This document shows, in pieces, positions 34,643 through 43,682 of a stretch of 64,000 nucleotides of DNA. The stretch spans positions 1 to 64,000 of the forward strand of contig CAMAXV010000001.1 of NCBI GenBank assembly GCA_945862385.1, given 5' to 3'. This DNA comes from Chitinophaga pinensis. GTDB lineage: Bacteria; Bacteroidota; Bacteroidia; Chitinophagales; Chitinophagaceae. The notes beneath the pieces were generated by a model. It saw only the letters and a program-made list of their open reading frames with translations, was not told the DNA's origin and searched no databases. The position numbers were made by a program, and so were the translations under genes. The first letter of the stretch is position 1. Every line of letters begins with the position of its first letter.

Positions 34643-35404
34643 CTATAGTATACTATTCCACCTCAGGAGGCCGGCAAATTTACCCCAATCGTTTACGCCT
34701 TTATCAATATCTGCCTGCACTTTCCGGCGTGTGACAAATTTGGGTTTATTCTCCAGCGGGAAATTAACTGTTGACATCTGGTTTGCTGATTCCAGACGGG
34801 TAGCAAAAAGGGTCATGTGCAAACGTGGAACAGCAATTCCCAGGATCATGCCTGGTAATCCATTGAAATTATTAGGACCACCCTTTACAAGTATCTCATC
34901 CGTATAAAAAGCGACAACTACAACGGAATCCCCTATTTTGGTCAACGCTTTCTTACAAATAAATCCTGCAATCTCCCTTACTTCGCCAGTAATTTTCCAC
35001 TCGTACTTTTGAAGACTGTCTTTAACGAGGTAATTGTTTTCAAAGACACCCAAACGCATGGTTGTTGTGCTGTCATCAAAATGATGCGCAGTATAATTCT
35101 TCATATCTGGCTGTGTTCCCATCAGCATGTATTTATTTTCCGGAACCTCTTTTTCTAGTCTGAATAAAGAACCAGTGGGATTAAATTCCAATGTATAATT
35201 ATCTGTCACTATCCGTGGATATGCCTTCTTCATTTCCTCCATAAATACATTATCACTGCCATCAATCAGAGATTCTAAGAGTGTAACCTGGGCAGTCTTT
35301 TTTTCAAAAGTAATCCGACCGCTGGAAATAAATGTCTGCTGTGCAGACAAAGGCTTAACAGCAAATAAAAACAGCATCCAAAAAATACAATTGATCTTAA
35401 TCAT
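34643..35404 (-). CDS. GLPGLI family exported protein
   Basis: A 253-residue protein with a signal peptide (FLFAVKPLSAQQ). The NFNGLPGMILGI segment is the family's namesake motif (GLPGLI in most members), and WKITGEVREIAGFICKKA is the other conserved block (K-x-I-x-G-y-x-C-x-K-A). The function of the family is not established, but it is usually encoded beside the outer-membrane beta-barrel protein seen here. The gap between the two genes is 8 bp, so they form an operon. Confidence 0.93.
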   Translation of the reverse strand: MIKINCIFWMLFLFAVKPLSAQQTFISSGRITFEKKTAQVTLLESLIDGSDNVFMEEMKKAYPRIVTDNYTLEFNPTGSLFRLEKEVPENKYMLMGTQPDMKNYTAHHFDDSTTTMRLGVFENNYLVKDSLQKYEWKITGEVREIAGFICKKALTKIGDSVVVVAFYTDEILVKGGPNNFNGLPGMILGIAVPRLHMTLFATRLESANQMSTVNFPLENKPKFVTRRKVQADIDKGVNDWGKFAGLLRWNSIL

Positions 35405-35412
35405 ATCTGATT

Positions 35413-38190
35413 TTATTTGCTCGCAGTTGCGGCTGATTTATTCTTAAAATTATATACAACGCCTAACAACACATATCTCCTGATTGTATTGTTTATGCTC
35501 TCTGAAATGAAGTTGCTTGTGATATTCCGGGAGATGTCGGCATTTTTATTAAACAAATCAAATACACTAACTTTTATTTCGAGTGCATCATTTTTTGTAA
35601 CGACTTTTCTGAAAGTCGGACTGAATAAAAACACATGCTGGCTTTGCGCAAAAGCAGCTGACTTCCCGTAGAAACGGGCATCGGCATTGAGGTCGATATA
35701 GGTCTTGATTTTCTTGAACTTCATGGATAAGCTGCCATACCCATTGAGACTGAAATATTTTGTGGGGAAAGACGACTGAATACTTGACAGGGACTGATTC
35801 TGACTGGCATTGACAGAAGCATAAAAACTGTACCAGCGTTCTCCCCAGTAATTCAGGTTAATCGAAAAGTTATTTGATCGGTTATCGTTGGTATTTTTTA
35901 TGCCATTGATGAAATTGATGTACCTGTTGAAATTATGACTGACAGAAAAACCGGCATGAATTCCTTTAAAGACTTCCATGTCATAAGTGAAATCTGCATT
36001 GTAATCGAAGATGCCATCAGCATTCACAAATTTCGAAATTGTTTTTCCATCAACACTTACTTCATTACTGCCGGTTATGGCACCAGAAGTATTTGATATA
36101 TTTCCACTCAATGAAATATACCTGCTTTTCAATACTTTGAAATCACTGAACCTGAAATTAACTCTATTGGTAAACCCTTGCACAAGTTCACTGTTTCCGA
36201 TATTGATTCGCAGGGGATCAGTGTTGTCTATCAGTGGCTGAATCTGCTGCAAAGTAGGATTGACTGGCGAACCATTGTAAGTAATATTTAAATTCCGTTG
36301 CTGCCTTGGTTTATATGTAAAAGAAAATGTTGGAAGGAAATTGGTGAAAGCAATAGCCCTTGACTCATAGGTTTCTACATCCTTGGTGCGGTAGTTAACC
36401 TTACCCAGACCAGCTCCTAAAACAAAATTCACTTTCTTTTCTGCAAAGCGGTAGCTCAATGAACCATTGTTATTGAGTGTATTGAAAATGAAATGATTGC
36501 TCAGGGAATCAACCTGATTCTTATAAGAACCAGATCCATCTTTTGCGAAAGTATTGCGAACAGCATCATTGCTACCTGTTGCCAGTCCGTACCTGAATAT
36601 CAAAAACGATTTTTTGGAAAGTGGCTCAGTATAAATGGCAGCAGCATTAACCACAGACTTTTCCTGTTCAGCTGTTTTTACCTGGTCTGTTATCTCTATC
36701 CTGTCTGGCACACCATTCGAATAGAATGTATTTTCCGCATTCAATTTTCCATCCTGCGCAGTATTGTTAAAATCAAGGTCTGCGGTAAAACTGATACTTC
36801 TTCCTGCCTTGGCCATTTTTTTCCTGTAGGTCAAACTGGCAACTGCCGATTTTTCATCTTCCTGATTGGATAAACTTCTTTTTGAAGCATTCACCAAAGT
36901 AGACCCATTCAGTAAGGATTGTCCTTCGAAATCTGAGGCGGAAGATTTCAGCACCTGACGACCCTTTAAAATCAATTTGAATAAACCTGTACTATCTGTT
37001 CCCCATTCGCTGGTACTGTTAAACTTGTACCGTTTTTTATCCATGTTTTTAACACTGGAAGTATTGTTGTCTATGGAGAAACCATCCAGCAGACTTCTTG
37101 TAAAGGACTGCCCTGTAACATCTGTCTGCAAGCGCTGAAACTGTGCTGCATTGGAAGCCGAAACTTTTCCCCACTTATCGCCATAAAAGATACCAGCAGT
37201 TTGTTGCCTGGGGAGACCAGTATTATCCATGAAGTCTTCATCACCCTGGTTCATGATCATCATGCCTCCATCTTCAAGTATTTCAGTAACGGTATTTCCA
37301 CCACCGTTGAAATCTCTGTCTTCGTCCCAATTCAGTCCGTTAAACTTTGTATTTGAGGAAGTCAAATAGGATGAAACTTTTCTTTTCCCTTTGAAAGCAC
37401 TGGCCATCACTTTACTGTCCAGGTACTGGTTAAAATTCGAATTCACTTCTGCTTTTCCAAAAAATCCTTTTTTACTTTCCTCTTTAATCTGGAGGTTAAT
37501 GGTTTTTGTTCTTTCGCCGTCTTCAATACCCGTAAAAGCAGCCTGATCAGATTTTTTATCGAACAGTTGCACTTTTTCAACGGCATCAGCTCGAAGATTT
37601 TTGGTGACTACTGCCGGATCATCGCTGAAGAACTCTTCCCCATCAACGAGAATCTTCTGAACCTTTTCGCCCTGGGCAATGATTTCACCTTTTGCGTTGA
37701 TCTGAAAACCGGGCATTTTACGAAGCAGTTCCTGAACATCGGCATTGGGCGTAACCTTAAAACTATCAGCAACAAATTCGGTAGTATCTCCTTTGATACG
37801 GATAGCTGAGGAAGGAGATTTGATAATGATTTCCTTCAGCAGGTAAAACGCAGAGATCAGGGGGATTTGTCCCAGTTCAGCATGCTTATCCAATTCTAAA
37901 ACAGCTACGTAATCAGCATACTTTGGATACGAAACCTGCAGGATATACTTCCCTGTCAATTGAGGAGGAATCGTAAACTTACCGGAAGGGTCAGTCCGAA
38001 CTGCTGCCTGCAAAACTGAGTCAGCTGCCCGCAACAGTATAACACTCGCCTGCCAGACATTCTTTTTCTCAACTGTATCAGTAATTTGTCCGCTTACGCT
38101 GAAACGATTTTGAGCAGTGGCATTGGAAAGTGAGAAAAAGAAGGAAACCAGCCATAAAATGGTCCGGAACGTTGTATTTGAGGGAAGCAT
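35413..38190 (-). CDS. Outer-membrane beta-barrel protein with carboxypeptidase-regulatory and plug-like domains
   Basis: About 925 residues with a signal peptide (SFFFSLSNATAQ). After it comes a CarboxypepD_reg-like domain (FSVSGQITDTVEK), then a TonB-receptor plug-like region (VQELLRKMPGFQINAKGEI, KILVDGEEFF, AVEKVQLFDKKSDQAAFTG) and a large OMP_b-brl_3-type barrel ending VVYNFKNKSAATASK. It probably exports, imports or assembles a peptide or small ligand at the outer membrane together with its GLPGLI partner. The ATG at 38188-38190 is chosen because the signal peptide follows. Confidence 0.9.
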   Translation of the reverse strand: MLPSNTTFRTILWLVSFFFSLSNATAQNRFSVSGQITDTVEKKNVWQASVILLRAADSVLQAAVRTDPSGKFTIPPQLTGKYILQVSYPKYADYVAVLELDKHAELGQIPLISAFYLLKEIIIKSPSSAIRIKGDTTEFVADSFKVTPNADVQELLRKMPGFQINAKGEIIAQGEKVQKILVDGEEFFSDDPAVVTKNLRADAVEKVQLFDKKSDQAAFTGIEDGERTKTINLQIKEESKKGFFGKAEVNSNFNQYLDSKVMASAFKGKRKVSSYLTSSNTKFNGLNWDEDRDFNGGGNTVTEILEDGGMMIMNQGDEDFMDNTGLPRQQTAGIFYGDKWGKVSASNAAQFQRLQTDVTGQSFTRSLLDGFSIDNNTSSVKNMDKKRYKFNSTSEWGTDSTGLFKLILKGRQVLKSSASDFEGQSLLNGSTLVNASKRSLSNQEDEKSAVASLTYRKKMAKAGRSISFTADLDFNNTAQDGKLNAENTFYSNGVPDRIEITDQVKTAEQEKSVVNAAAIYTEPLSKKSFLIFRYGLATGSNDAVRNTFAKDGSGSYKNQVDSLSNHFIFNTLNNNGSLSYRFAEKKVNFVLGAGLGKVNYRTKDVETYESRAIAFTNFLPTFSFTYKPRQQRNLNITYNGSPVNPTLQQIQPLIDNTDPLRINIGNSELVQGFTNRVNFRFSDFKVLKSRYISLSGNISNTSGAITGSNEVSVDGKTISKFVNADGIFDYNADFTYDMEVFKGIHAGFSVSHNFNRYINFINGIKNTNDNRSNNFSINLNYWGERWYSFYASVNASQNQSLSSIQSSFPTKYFSLNGYGSLSMKFKKIKTYIDLNADARFYGKSAAFAQSQHVFLFSPTFRKVVTKNDALEIKVSVFDLFNKNADISRNITSNFISESINNTIRRYVLLGVVYNFKNKSAATASK

Positions 38191-38364
38191 TGGCTTTATT
38201 TGGGTGTGCAAGATAGACATACGCCGATGGCAGGCATCCAAAGGATATGTTAACAATCATGGAAAAAAGGGGTGATAATTTCGAAAAAATAAAAAAAAAG
38301 TAACCTACACAAAAGAAAACAGCAGGATTGTCGTTATACGGAATACCATTCAAAAAGAACACCC

Positions 38365-38802
38365 ATGATACCAAACGCGATTACCGAACTCGGCTTTGAG
38401 CCCACAGAGTGCCTCAGTACACTGTATGTGACATCCGGTAGAAACCAGTTTGTTGCTGGTTTGTTCAACCGCAACAATCAGTTGTACATTGCCATCAGGT
38501 GTGGCAGAAACAAATACCTGATGGTTCCAATCAGGGAAAAACAAATTGATGCATTGCTACGCGGACAAACATCGTTGATGGGAATTATAAAAGGTGCAGA
38601 TGAGATGTATGCAATACCAGAATACAAGACTGTACATGGAATCAGGGTTCGGCTGGCGTTGAAATTATTTTATCAGGCAACATTCGGACAAATCAAGACT
38701 ATTCCCAATGCATTTTATCAGTGGAATGAATATTACTTCAAGCGGGAAATGATTAAGCAAAATACCTATGCCCCTCGGGCAGCATACCTCACGATGGGGT
38801 AA
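38365..38802 (+). CDS. Hypothetical protein, paralogue of the 39867 gene
   Basis: A 145-residue soluble protein I cannot assign to a named family. It shares its whole length with the product at 39867-40277: ITELGFEPTECLSTLYV against IIENGFESIGLLSTMYI at the N-terminus, and GQIKTIPNAFYQWNEYYFKRE against GKIKTISNAFYLWNEYSFSRE near the C-terminus. No signal peptide or known catalytic motif is visible. The two copies flank a YceI gene. Predicted as mixed beta then alpha. Confidence 0.75.
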   Translation: MIPNAITELGFEPTECLSTLYVTSGRNQFVAGLFNRNNQLYIAIRCGRNKYLMVPIREKQIDALLRGQTSLMGIIKGADEMYAIPEYKTVHGIRVRLALKLFYQATFGQIKTIPNAFYQWNEYYFKREMIKQNTYAPRAAYLTMG

Positions 38803-38923
38803 TAGAATCATCAGCATACATACTGACGAACGTTATGGTTTCATATGACGGAAGGCATAGTAATCAGGCATTTACCAACAGTATCTTTACATCAGTTCAT
38901 CAACAAAGCGTGGGTTGAATAGG

Positions 38924-39043
38924 ATGCCAGATATACAGGTTTTAAAAGACTTAAACTGGACTCGCGAAAAATTGGAAGAAAAACCATCAGTTGACCCGGA
39001 CGATAAAATGATGAATCAGACATTGAATGCAGGCAGGAGGTAA
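38924..39043 (+). CDS. Possible 39-residue protein
   Basis: An ATG-initiated frame encoding MPDIQVLKDLNWTREKLEEK and then PSVDPDDKMMNQTLNAGRR. It is hydrophilic and helix-prone. It lies in the 344-bp gap between the 145-residue gene and YceI and is followed 30 bp later by a good plus-strand terminator, which indicates the region is transcribed. It could instead be untranslated 3' sequence. I know no homologue. Confidence 0.35.
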   Translation: MPDIQVLKDLNWTREKLEEKPSVDPDDKMMNQTLNAGRR

Positions 39044-39073
39044 ATACCCTGCACGTATTTGAAAGTCGGGGGA

Positions 39074-39103
39074 GGGTAAGGATTAATATTCTTACCCTTT
39101 TTT
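39074..39103 (+). terminator. Intrinsic terminator before YceI
   Basis: GGGTAAG and CTTACCC form a seven-base stem with a ten-base loop, followed by TTTTTT. It ends plus-strand transcription coming from the 38365 gene and the possible small gene at 38924. Confidence 0.85.
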
Positions 39104-39146
39104 CTTGACTTTTTTACTTTGCGCTAATCCACTTAAAATTGAATGT

Positions 39147-39683
39147 ATGCCACAGGTCAAATGGAGTCTCGACAGTTCCCACAGTAAAATTCATTTCATG
39201 GTTAAACACCTGATGATCAATAAGGTAACCGGGACGCTGGATGATTTCAGTATCCATGCCAGTTCGGATGACGAGCAGTTTGGGCACCTTCAGCTCTCTT
39301 TCATCGGAAAAATTAAAAGCCTCAATACCGGTAACCACCAGCGGGATATACATTTGAAAAGTCCGGATTTTTTTGATGGTGATCATCACCCCGAAATGAG
39401 ATTCATTTCCAGCAAGTTAAACAGCATGGATCATGCAGGCAATTTCACATTGCATGGCGACCTCACCATCAGGGATGTGACTGTAAATATTCCCGTTATT
39501 GTTGAATTCGGAGGAATTGCGAGGGATCCGGCGGGTGAAACCAAAGCTGGGTTCAGTATCAGTGCCAGTATAAACAGAAAGGATTTTGGGTTACACTGGA
39601 ATACCGCGCTTGATGGTGGCGGAGTTTTGGTAAGTGATGAGGTGAAGATTACAGGTGAAATTGAGCTGATCAGGGATAAGTGA
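39147..39683 (+). CDS. YceI family lipid-binding-like protein
   Basis: A 178-residue YceI-domain protein: VKWSLDSSHSKIHFMVKHLMI at the start, then GKIKSLNTGNHQRDIHLKSPDFFD and MRFISSKL, GNFTLHGDLTIRDVT in the middle, and DFGLHWNT near the end. These are the classic YceI blocks of a lipocalin-like barrel that binds isoprenoid lipids in characterised members. There is no signal peptide from the chosen ATG at 39147, so it appears cytoplasmic. An upstream frame would add 14 unrelated residues. It is flanked by two copies of an unknown family. Confidence 0.92.
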   Translation: MPQVKWSLDSSHSKIHFMVKHLMINKVTGTLDDFSIHASSDDEQFGHLQLSFIGKIKSLNTGNHQRDIHLKSPDFFDGDHHPEMRFISSKLNSMDHAGNFTLHGDLTIRDVTVNIPVIVEFGGIARDPAGETKAGFSISASINRKDFGLHWNTALDGGGVLVSDEVKITGEIELIRDK

Positions 39684-39866
39684 GAACAAATTAAAATTAG
39701 ATACTATATATAAATGCGTGAATAACATTGATGAAATTCAAATTTTACTCATTCAGGTAAACAAAATGATAAACGGCTTGTTAGTGGCAATGTTTTTCAT
39801 TAAATTTACCTCAGCGTAATGGAAATAAAATTTCACCCGCTGATGTTAGTCTTGTAAAAAATATTC

Positions 39867-40277
39867 ATGCCAGCTATTCCAAATATCATCATTGAAAACG
39901 GCTTTGAATCGATTGGTTTGTTGAGTACAATGTATATCAACAAGTCCACGCAGGATTTTTTTGCAGGGTTATATACAAAGGGAGACAGGCTTCAATTGGT
40001 GATACGTCTTGCTGAAGATGAACATATTTACATCGCAGTCAATGAGAAGCTTATTCTTGGATTATTTAAGGGTGAATACAGTTTACTGGAGCTTGTAAGA
40101 AATGCATCCAGGATCGATAGTATACCCAGTGATGAGCAAAGCACTGAAAAAAGAACAAGGTATATATTCAAAATGTTCTACCGCACCGCACTGGGCAAGA
40201 TCAAGACTATATCCAATGCTTTTTATTTGTGGAATGAATACAGTTTCAGTCGCGAGCTCAGGAAACACCTGGTGTGA
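39867..40277 (+). CDS. Hypothetical protein, paralogue of the 38365 gene
   Basis: A 136-residue relative of the protein at 38365-38802, with the same N-terminal (GFES then LLSTMYI) and C-terminal (IKTISNAFYLWNEYSF) signatures and similar length. Function unknown. The 3' end abuts a remnant of a nuclease-type transposase on the other strand at 40280-40403, so this may be the edge of an insertion or rearrangement. Confidence 0.75.
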   Translation: MPAIPNIIIENGFESIGLLSTMYINKSTQDFFAGLYTKGDRLQLVIRLAEDEHIYIAVNEKLILGLFKGEYSLLELVRNASRIDSIPSDEQSTEKRTRYIFKMFYRTALGKIKTISNAFYLWNEYSFSRELRKHLV

Positions 40278-40279
40278 GT

Positions 40280-40403
40280 TAGATTTCCTGAATTTTGGCA
40301 ATTCAATAAAAAACAGATGCATGCCTTCCATCCTGTTTGGGGGATCATTTTGATGGGTCAATTCATACTGGTGGATCCATTCAACCTTTTCCGGTTCTAT
40401 CAT
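40280..40403 (-). pseudogene. Remnant of an Rpn/PD-(D/E)XK nuclease-family transposase
   Basis: The minus-strand frame from 40403 reads KVEWIHQYELTHQNDPPNRM and then FFIELPKFRKS. The Y-E-L-x-D/H ... F-I-E-L-P-K-F-x-K pattern is the conserved middle part of the Rpn (recombination-promoting nuclease, TIGR01784) family found in many Bacteroidota. There is a stop codon 18 bases upstream of the ATG, and after K-S-N the frame runs into the convergent 39867 gene. The usual 300-residue gene is thus reduced to about 40 codons. The 228 bases to its right, up to 40631, show nothing else I recognise. Confidence 0.65.
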
Positions 40404-40631
40404 ATGATTTAGGAGGACTTAATAACACCTCTTAAAAAGGTGAAAATGACCAAAAAAATGGAGAATTTTCTGATTAATCCCGATGAAAATGCACAATTAA
40501 ATAGCCAATAATTTCAATATTAAAATTGATATTGATTTTAAGACTAAACCGTCCAAACATTTTCTTTCCTAAATTGCATTACTCGACTAGATCATTCAGT
40601 AAAACTCAAATACCATTATAAATATTTACGA

Positions 40632-42326
40632 GTGGGCTCTACATTAAAAGAAAAGCTAGATACTTTTTCACCAACCCTAATAGATAAGGCCAAACGCCTC
40701 AAGGTACGAGAGTGTGATGAAGAATCAAAAGGCAGTTTTGTTGCTTATGTTGATGAGGGCAATGATAGTTACGATGTCAAAGTAGTTGTGGGAAAGAAAA
40801 ATGAATTGATTGAAGAACAATGTGACTGTGGAAAGGGAAATAAAACCTGCATTCATGAGGTAGCCTTGATGTTATATTTAACATCGGCAAATCAAGCGAC
40901 CAAAACCAAAGGATCTGGTAAGAAGAAAATATCCCCTGCAGAAGCTGTATTAGAAAGTATAGATGTTGAAACATTGAAGGACTGGCTTTTGAACTTGTTT
41001 GAAAAGAACAAAGACATTGAATTGACATTTTTGACACTATTCAATAAAAATGAAAAGAAATATACTGCTGAAGATGCATTCAATCTTACGCTACAAGGTA
41101 GAAAAGCAGTATTGAAAAACAGGAGAAAGGCGGAAGTATCTGAAGTTCGGAAGATAGTGGCATTATGGAGCGATCTTCATTCCCCAATTCTTGAGGGTTA
41201 TTGGTCTAAACCAAGCGATGAATTGTCTTTTCAGGCATTTATGACTATACTTAGCTCAGTGACTGATCAGTTTCAAAGTATTGAAACCGGGAGTAAGGCC
41301 ATGCAGATTTACGTAAAAGAAATATTAAATAAAACCATTCCCCGTTTACTAAATAGAGAGGTTGAACAATGGAAATTCAGTGTTGGCAAATTTTTTGAAT
41401 TCATTCAGTTGAACAATATCCTGATCGCTGAATATGTAGTGCATTTCCTTTTAGACTTATCTGTTCTGTTGGATACACATAGAAAAATCTATATTGTTGA
41501 AAAGACACTGAAACAATATCAATCAATTAAAAACGCTGCATATTTCTTTCCGATTTCATTTCATTTGCGCATACTTAATTCCGTATCACAGGAAGTTGAA
41601 CTAGCAGATCAGATTGACACTTTTCAGCCTATTCAGTATCAAAATGACTATAACTTAAAATTGATTGATATCCTGATTGATAGAAAACACTATGACCGGG
41701 CAGAAAGAATAGCATTGGATCAAATCAAGAAAAATGTAAAGGAAGAATTCGACTACGTATATTACTTGCGCCTTCGAAAACTATACCTAGCTTCTCAGAA
41801 TTTCGAGCAATTTGAAATCATTTACCCAAAAATCTTCCTGTTAACTTTCAATTATGAGGAATTTCAGCTCTTGTATGAGCGTAAAGCAGGCGATGAAAAA
41901 AAGAATTGGGGAAAACAATGCTATCAAAAGGCATATAAAGCTGCTAAGGGAGCGAACGTTATAGCAGAGGTATTCTGTTTTACATATTTATACCACCATC
42001 AATTAATTGATAAAATGGTAGAACTGGTTAAAGAAACCAGAGATTGGGAAACAACCTATCGTTATTTTGAAGAAATGTATACGGAAAATGCTAACTTATT
42101 CCTTTACAACATGATTTACCGGTCAGATTTTTTTGCAATTTGGCACAACATATACGATACAGATGATGAATTGGATTTTTGTCATGTTATCATAGAAAAG
42201 ATTTATCCACGTTATCCTTTAGTTGATATTTATGCTGCGCTCAATGCAGTTGCTGTTGCGTTAAAGAAATACCAGAGGGGACGTTTCACAGAAATACTCC
42301 TTGATACAATTCGTCCGAAAAGATGA
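40632..42326 (+). CDS. SWIM zinc-finger protein
   Basis: A 564-residue protein starting at a GTG. Near the N-terminus CDCGKGNKTCIH (C64, C66, C73, H75) is a SWIM zinc finger (CxCx(n)CxH), a nucleic-acid or protein-binding module. The rest is long, helix-rich and repeat-like (TPR-like in character) without a helicase motif. In many bacteria a SWIM protein precedes a Snf2-type helicase; here the next gene is an unknown 412-residue protein instead. The 3' end is 61 bp before the partner's ATG. Low GC suggests transfer. The Snf2 partner could have been lost or be elsewhere. Confidence 0.8.
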   Translation: MGSTLKEKLDTFSPTLIDKAKRLKVRECDEESKGSFVAYVDEGNDSYDVKVVVGKKNELIEEQCDCGKGNKTCIHEVALMLYLTSANQATKTKGSGKKKISPAEAVLESIDVETLKDWLLNLFEKNKDIELTFLTLFNKNEKKYTAEDAFNLTLQGRKAVLKNRRKAEVSEVRKIVALWSDLHSPILEGYWSKPSDELSFQAFMTILSSVTDQFQSIETGSKAMQIYVKEILNKTIPRLLNREVEQWKFSVGKFFEFIQLNNILIAEYVVHFLLDLSVLLDTHRKIYIVEKTLKQYQSIKNAAYFFPISFHLRILNSVSQEVELADQIDTFQPIQYQNDYNLKLIDILIDRKHYDRAERIALDQIKKNVKEEFDYVYYLRLRKLYLASQNFEQFEIIYPKIFLLTFNYEEFQLLYERKAGDEKKNWGKQCYQKAYKAAKGANVIAEVFCFTYLYHHQLIDKMVELVKETRDWETTYRYFEEMYTENANLFLYNMIYRSDFFAIWHNIYDTDDELDFCHVIIEKIYPRYPLVDIYAALNAVAVALKKYQRGRFTEILLDTIRPKR

Positions 42327-42387
42327 GGTATCTTTAATAGAAAATATTCTTTTTATATATCCAACATTTGTTAGAAATATTAATATC

Positions 42388-43626
42388 ATGCCAAGGGATT
42401 ACAATTTGATCAGAGAGATTTGCAAGAGCCATTCCCATATCAGTGGAGTATTGATTGATGAAAAAATGATGTATTACGCTGATGAAAAAGAAAATTTAGG
42501 TAAAAAAATAAAAGCTAAACTGAAGTATTACGAGCATGTTACAAAATCATGGCCTGCATCATATATTAATTTTACCATTGCGCAATTAATTATTCACCAG
42601 ATTTTCAAAAGAGATGGCTTAATTCATAAATACATGAATCATGCTTTTGTAAAATCATTTTCAGAAGCAGATCAACAATTTCTAAAGGAACATCAGAAAA
42701 AACCATGGCGGTATGTATTTGCAAGTATTGTTTCAACCCCATCAGCTGATTTCTATGAAATGGAAGATGTCTTTTCAGAAGATCTTTTCCTGTTTTACTC
42801 TCCATCTTTAAAAGACACACTAAAAGAAACCACTCCAACCTTATGGTTACTTTTAATTGGGTACAATGGGCATTGTTGGCAGTCGTTTGGACTGAATATT
42901 CCACTCGCTAATGTGACCCCAGATGATATTTTTTATTTTGCAACGGAGATCAATCCAAGGATTGAAGATGAAGAGGATATCATTGACGACATGGACATCA
43001 ATCCTATACCTTATTTGATGTTGATGAACCTCGGAATTTCACCTATAATACATCACAAAGGCCACAAATTATCCCATTGGAGTGCAGAAAATCATGTAAC
43101 AAAATACAATTTTGATGCTTCTAAATTGAACCAGTCATTTTTCATTGCCTGGAATGCAGATGTGTTCGAATTAAAACTGAAACGGTATAATCAGTTTCCA
43201 CATTGTGCAGTTGCCTACTATGATGAAAGCAATAATATCTTATTTCGCTATGCATTTACAGAGCAAGGTTTTTCAAAATTAACACAGGCGTTGAATAAAA
43301 TGGGATTCAATCTGTTCGACGAAGCAGAAATAAATGTATCCTTTCACATGCATCAACTGCTAGAGTCCATGTTAAAAAAAGAAATCATAATGAATCCTTA
43401 TGATTCATTGTTTGAAAAAAATAATGATTCATCTTCATCAGATGAAGAGAATAAAGAGGAAGAGGAATTGATTAACCTCAGAAAATTCTTGGATGTTGCG
43501 ATTATTAGATACAACAACAATGAACCTGTGGATGTTGATTCAATTGCCGAACAATTAGGTGCCGACATTGAAATGGCCAGAAGAGTATGGAAAAGTTTTA
43601 GTGACACTTTGAAAAGAAAGAAATAA
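42388..43626 (+). CDS. Unknown partner of the SWIM protein, with C-terminal HTH-like region
   Basis: A 412-residue protein I do not recognise. It is acidic in places: a run of Asp, Glu and Ser (SSSSDEENKEEEEL) lies before a C-terminal 60 residues. That end (FLDVAIIRYNNNEPVDVDSI and onward to RRVWKSFSDTLKRKK) looks like a helix-turn-helix or small helical bundle. The middle contains WLLLIGYNGHCWQSFGLNI and PYLMLMNLGISPII. No signal peptide and no NTPase motif. The ATG at 42388 is chosen; an upstream TTG at 42301 would overlap the SWIM gene by 26 bp. Its tight linkage points to joint function with the SWIM protein. Confidence 0.7.
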   Translation: MPRDYNLIREICKSHSHISGVLIDEKMMYYADEKENLGKKIKAKLKYYEHVTKSWPASYINFTIAQLIIHQIFKRDGLIHKYMNHAFVKSFSEADQQFLKEHQKKPWRYVFASIVSTPSADFYEMEDVFSEDLFLFYSPSLKDTLKETTPTLWLLLIGYNGHCWQSFGLNIPLANVTPDDIFYFATEINPRIEDEEDIIDDMDINPIPYLMLMNLGISPIIHHKGHKLSHWSAENHVTKYNFDASKLNQSFFIAWNADVFELKLKRYNQFPHCAVAYYDESNNILFRYAFTEQGFSKLTQALNKMGFNLFDEAEINVSFHMHQLLESMLKKEIIMNPYDSLFEKNNDSSSSDEENKEEEELINLRKFLDVAIIRYNNNEPVDVDSIAEQLGADIEMARRVWKSFSDTLKRKK

Positions 43627-43644
43627 GTTGTTTGCTGTCTTTTT

Positions 43645-43661
43645 ATGGAATCTGATTCCAT
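43645..43661. promoter_or_regulatory. 17-bp palindrome before the AAA ATPase gene
   Basis: ATGGAATC and GATTCCAT are reverse complements around a single T. The sequence is followed by TTTTTTT, so as RNA it could also be a short intrinsic terminator (six-base stem, five-base loop) for the gene ending at 43626. It lies 9 bp upstream of a -7 promoter element, so it could equally be an operator. Confidence 0.5.
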
Positions 43662-43670
43662 TTTTTTCCG

Positions 43671-43678
43671 TATTTTTG
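43671..43678 (+). promoter_or_regulatory. Candidate -7 promoter element of the AAA ATPase gene
   Basis: TATTTTTG matches TAnnTTTG fully. The ATG is at 43683, only four bases later, so the transcript would be leaderless or nearly so. A -33 element would fall inside or next to the palindrome at 43645-43661, consistent with repression there. Confidence 0.5.
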
Positions 43679-43682
43679 GTTC

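Noticed and set aside
38257-38374. Start of the beta-barrel gene at 38256
   Set aside because: The extra 22 residues precede a clear signal peptide whose own ATG is at 38188-38190.
40083-40279. C-terminal extension of the minus-strand Rpn-like frame
   Set aside because: This part is antisense to the conserved 39867 gene and shows no Rpn similarity, so only 40280-40403 is kept.
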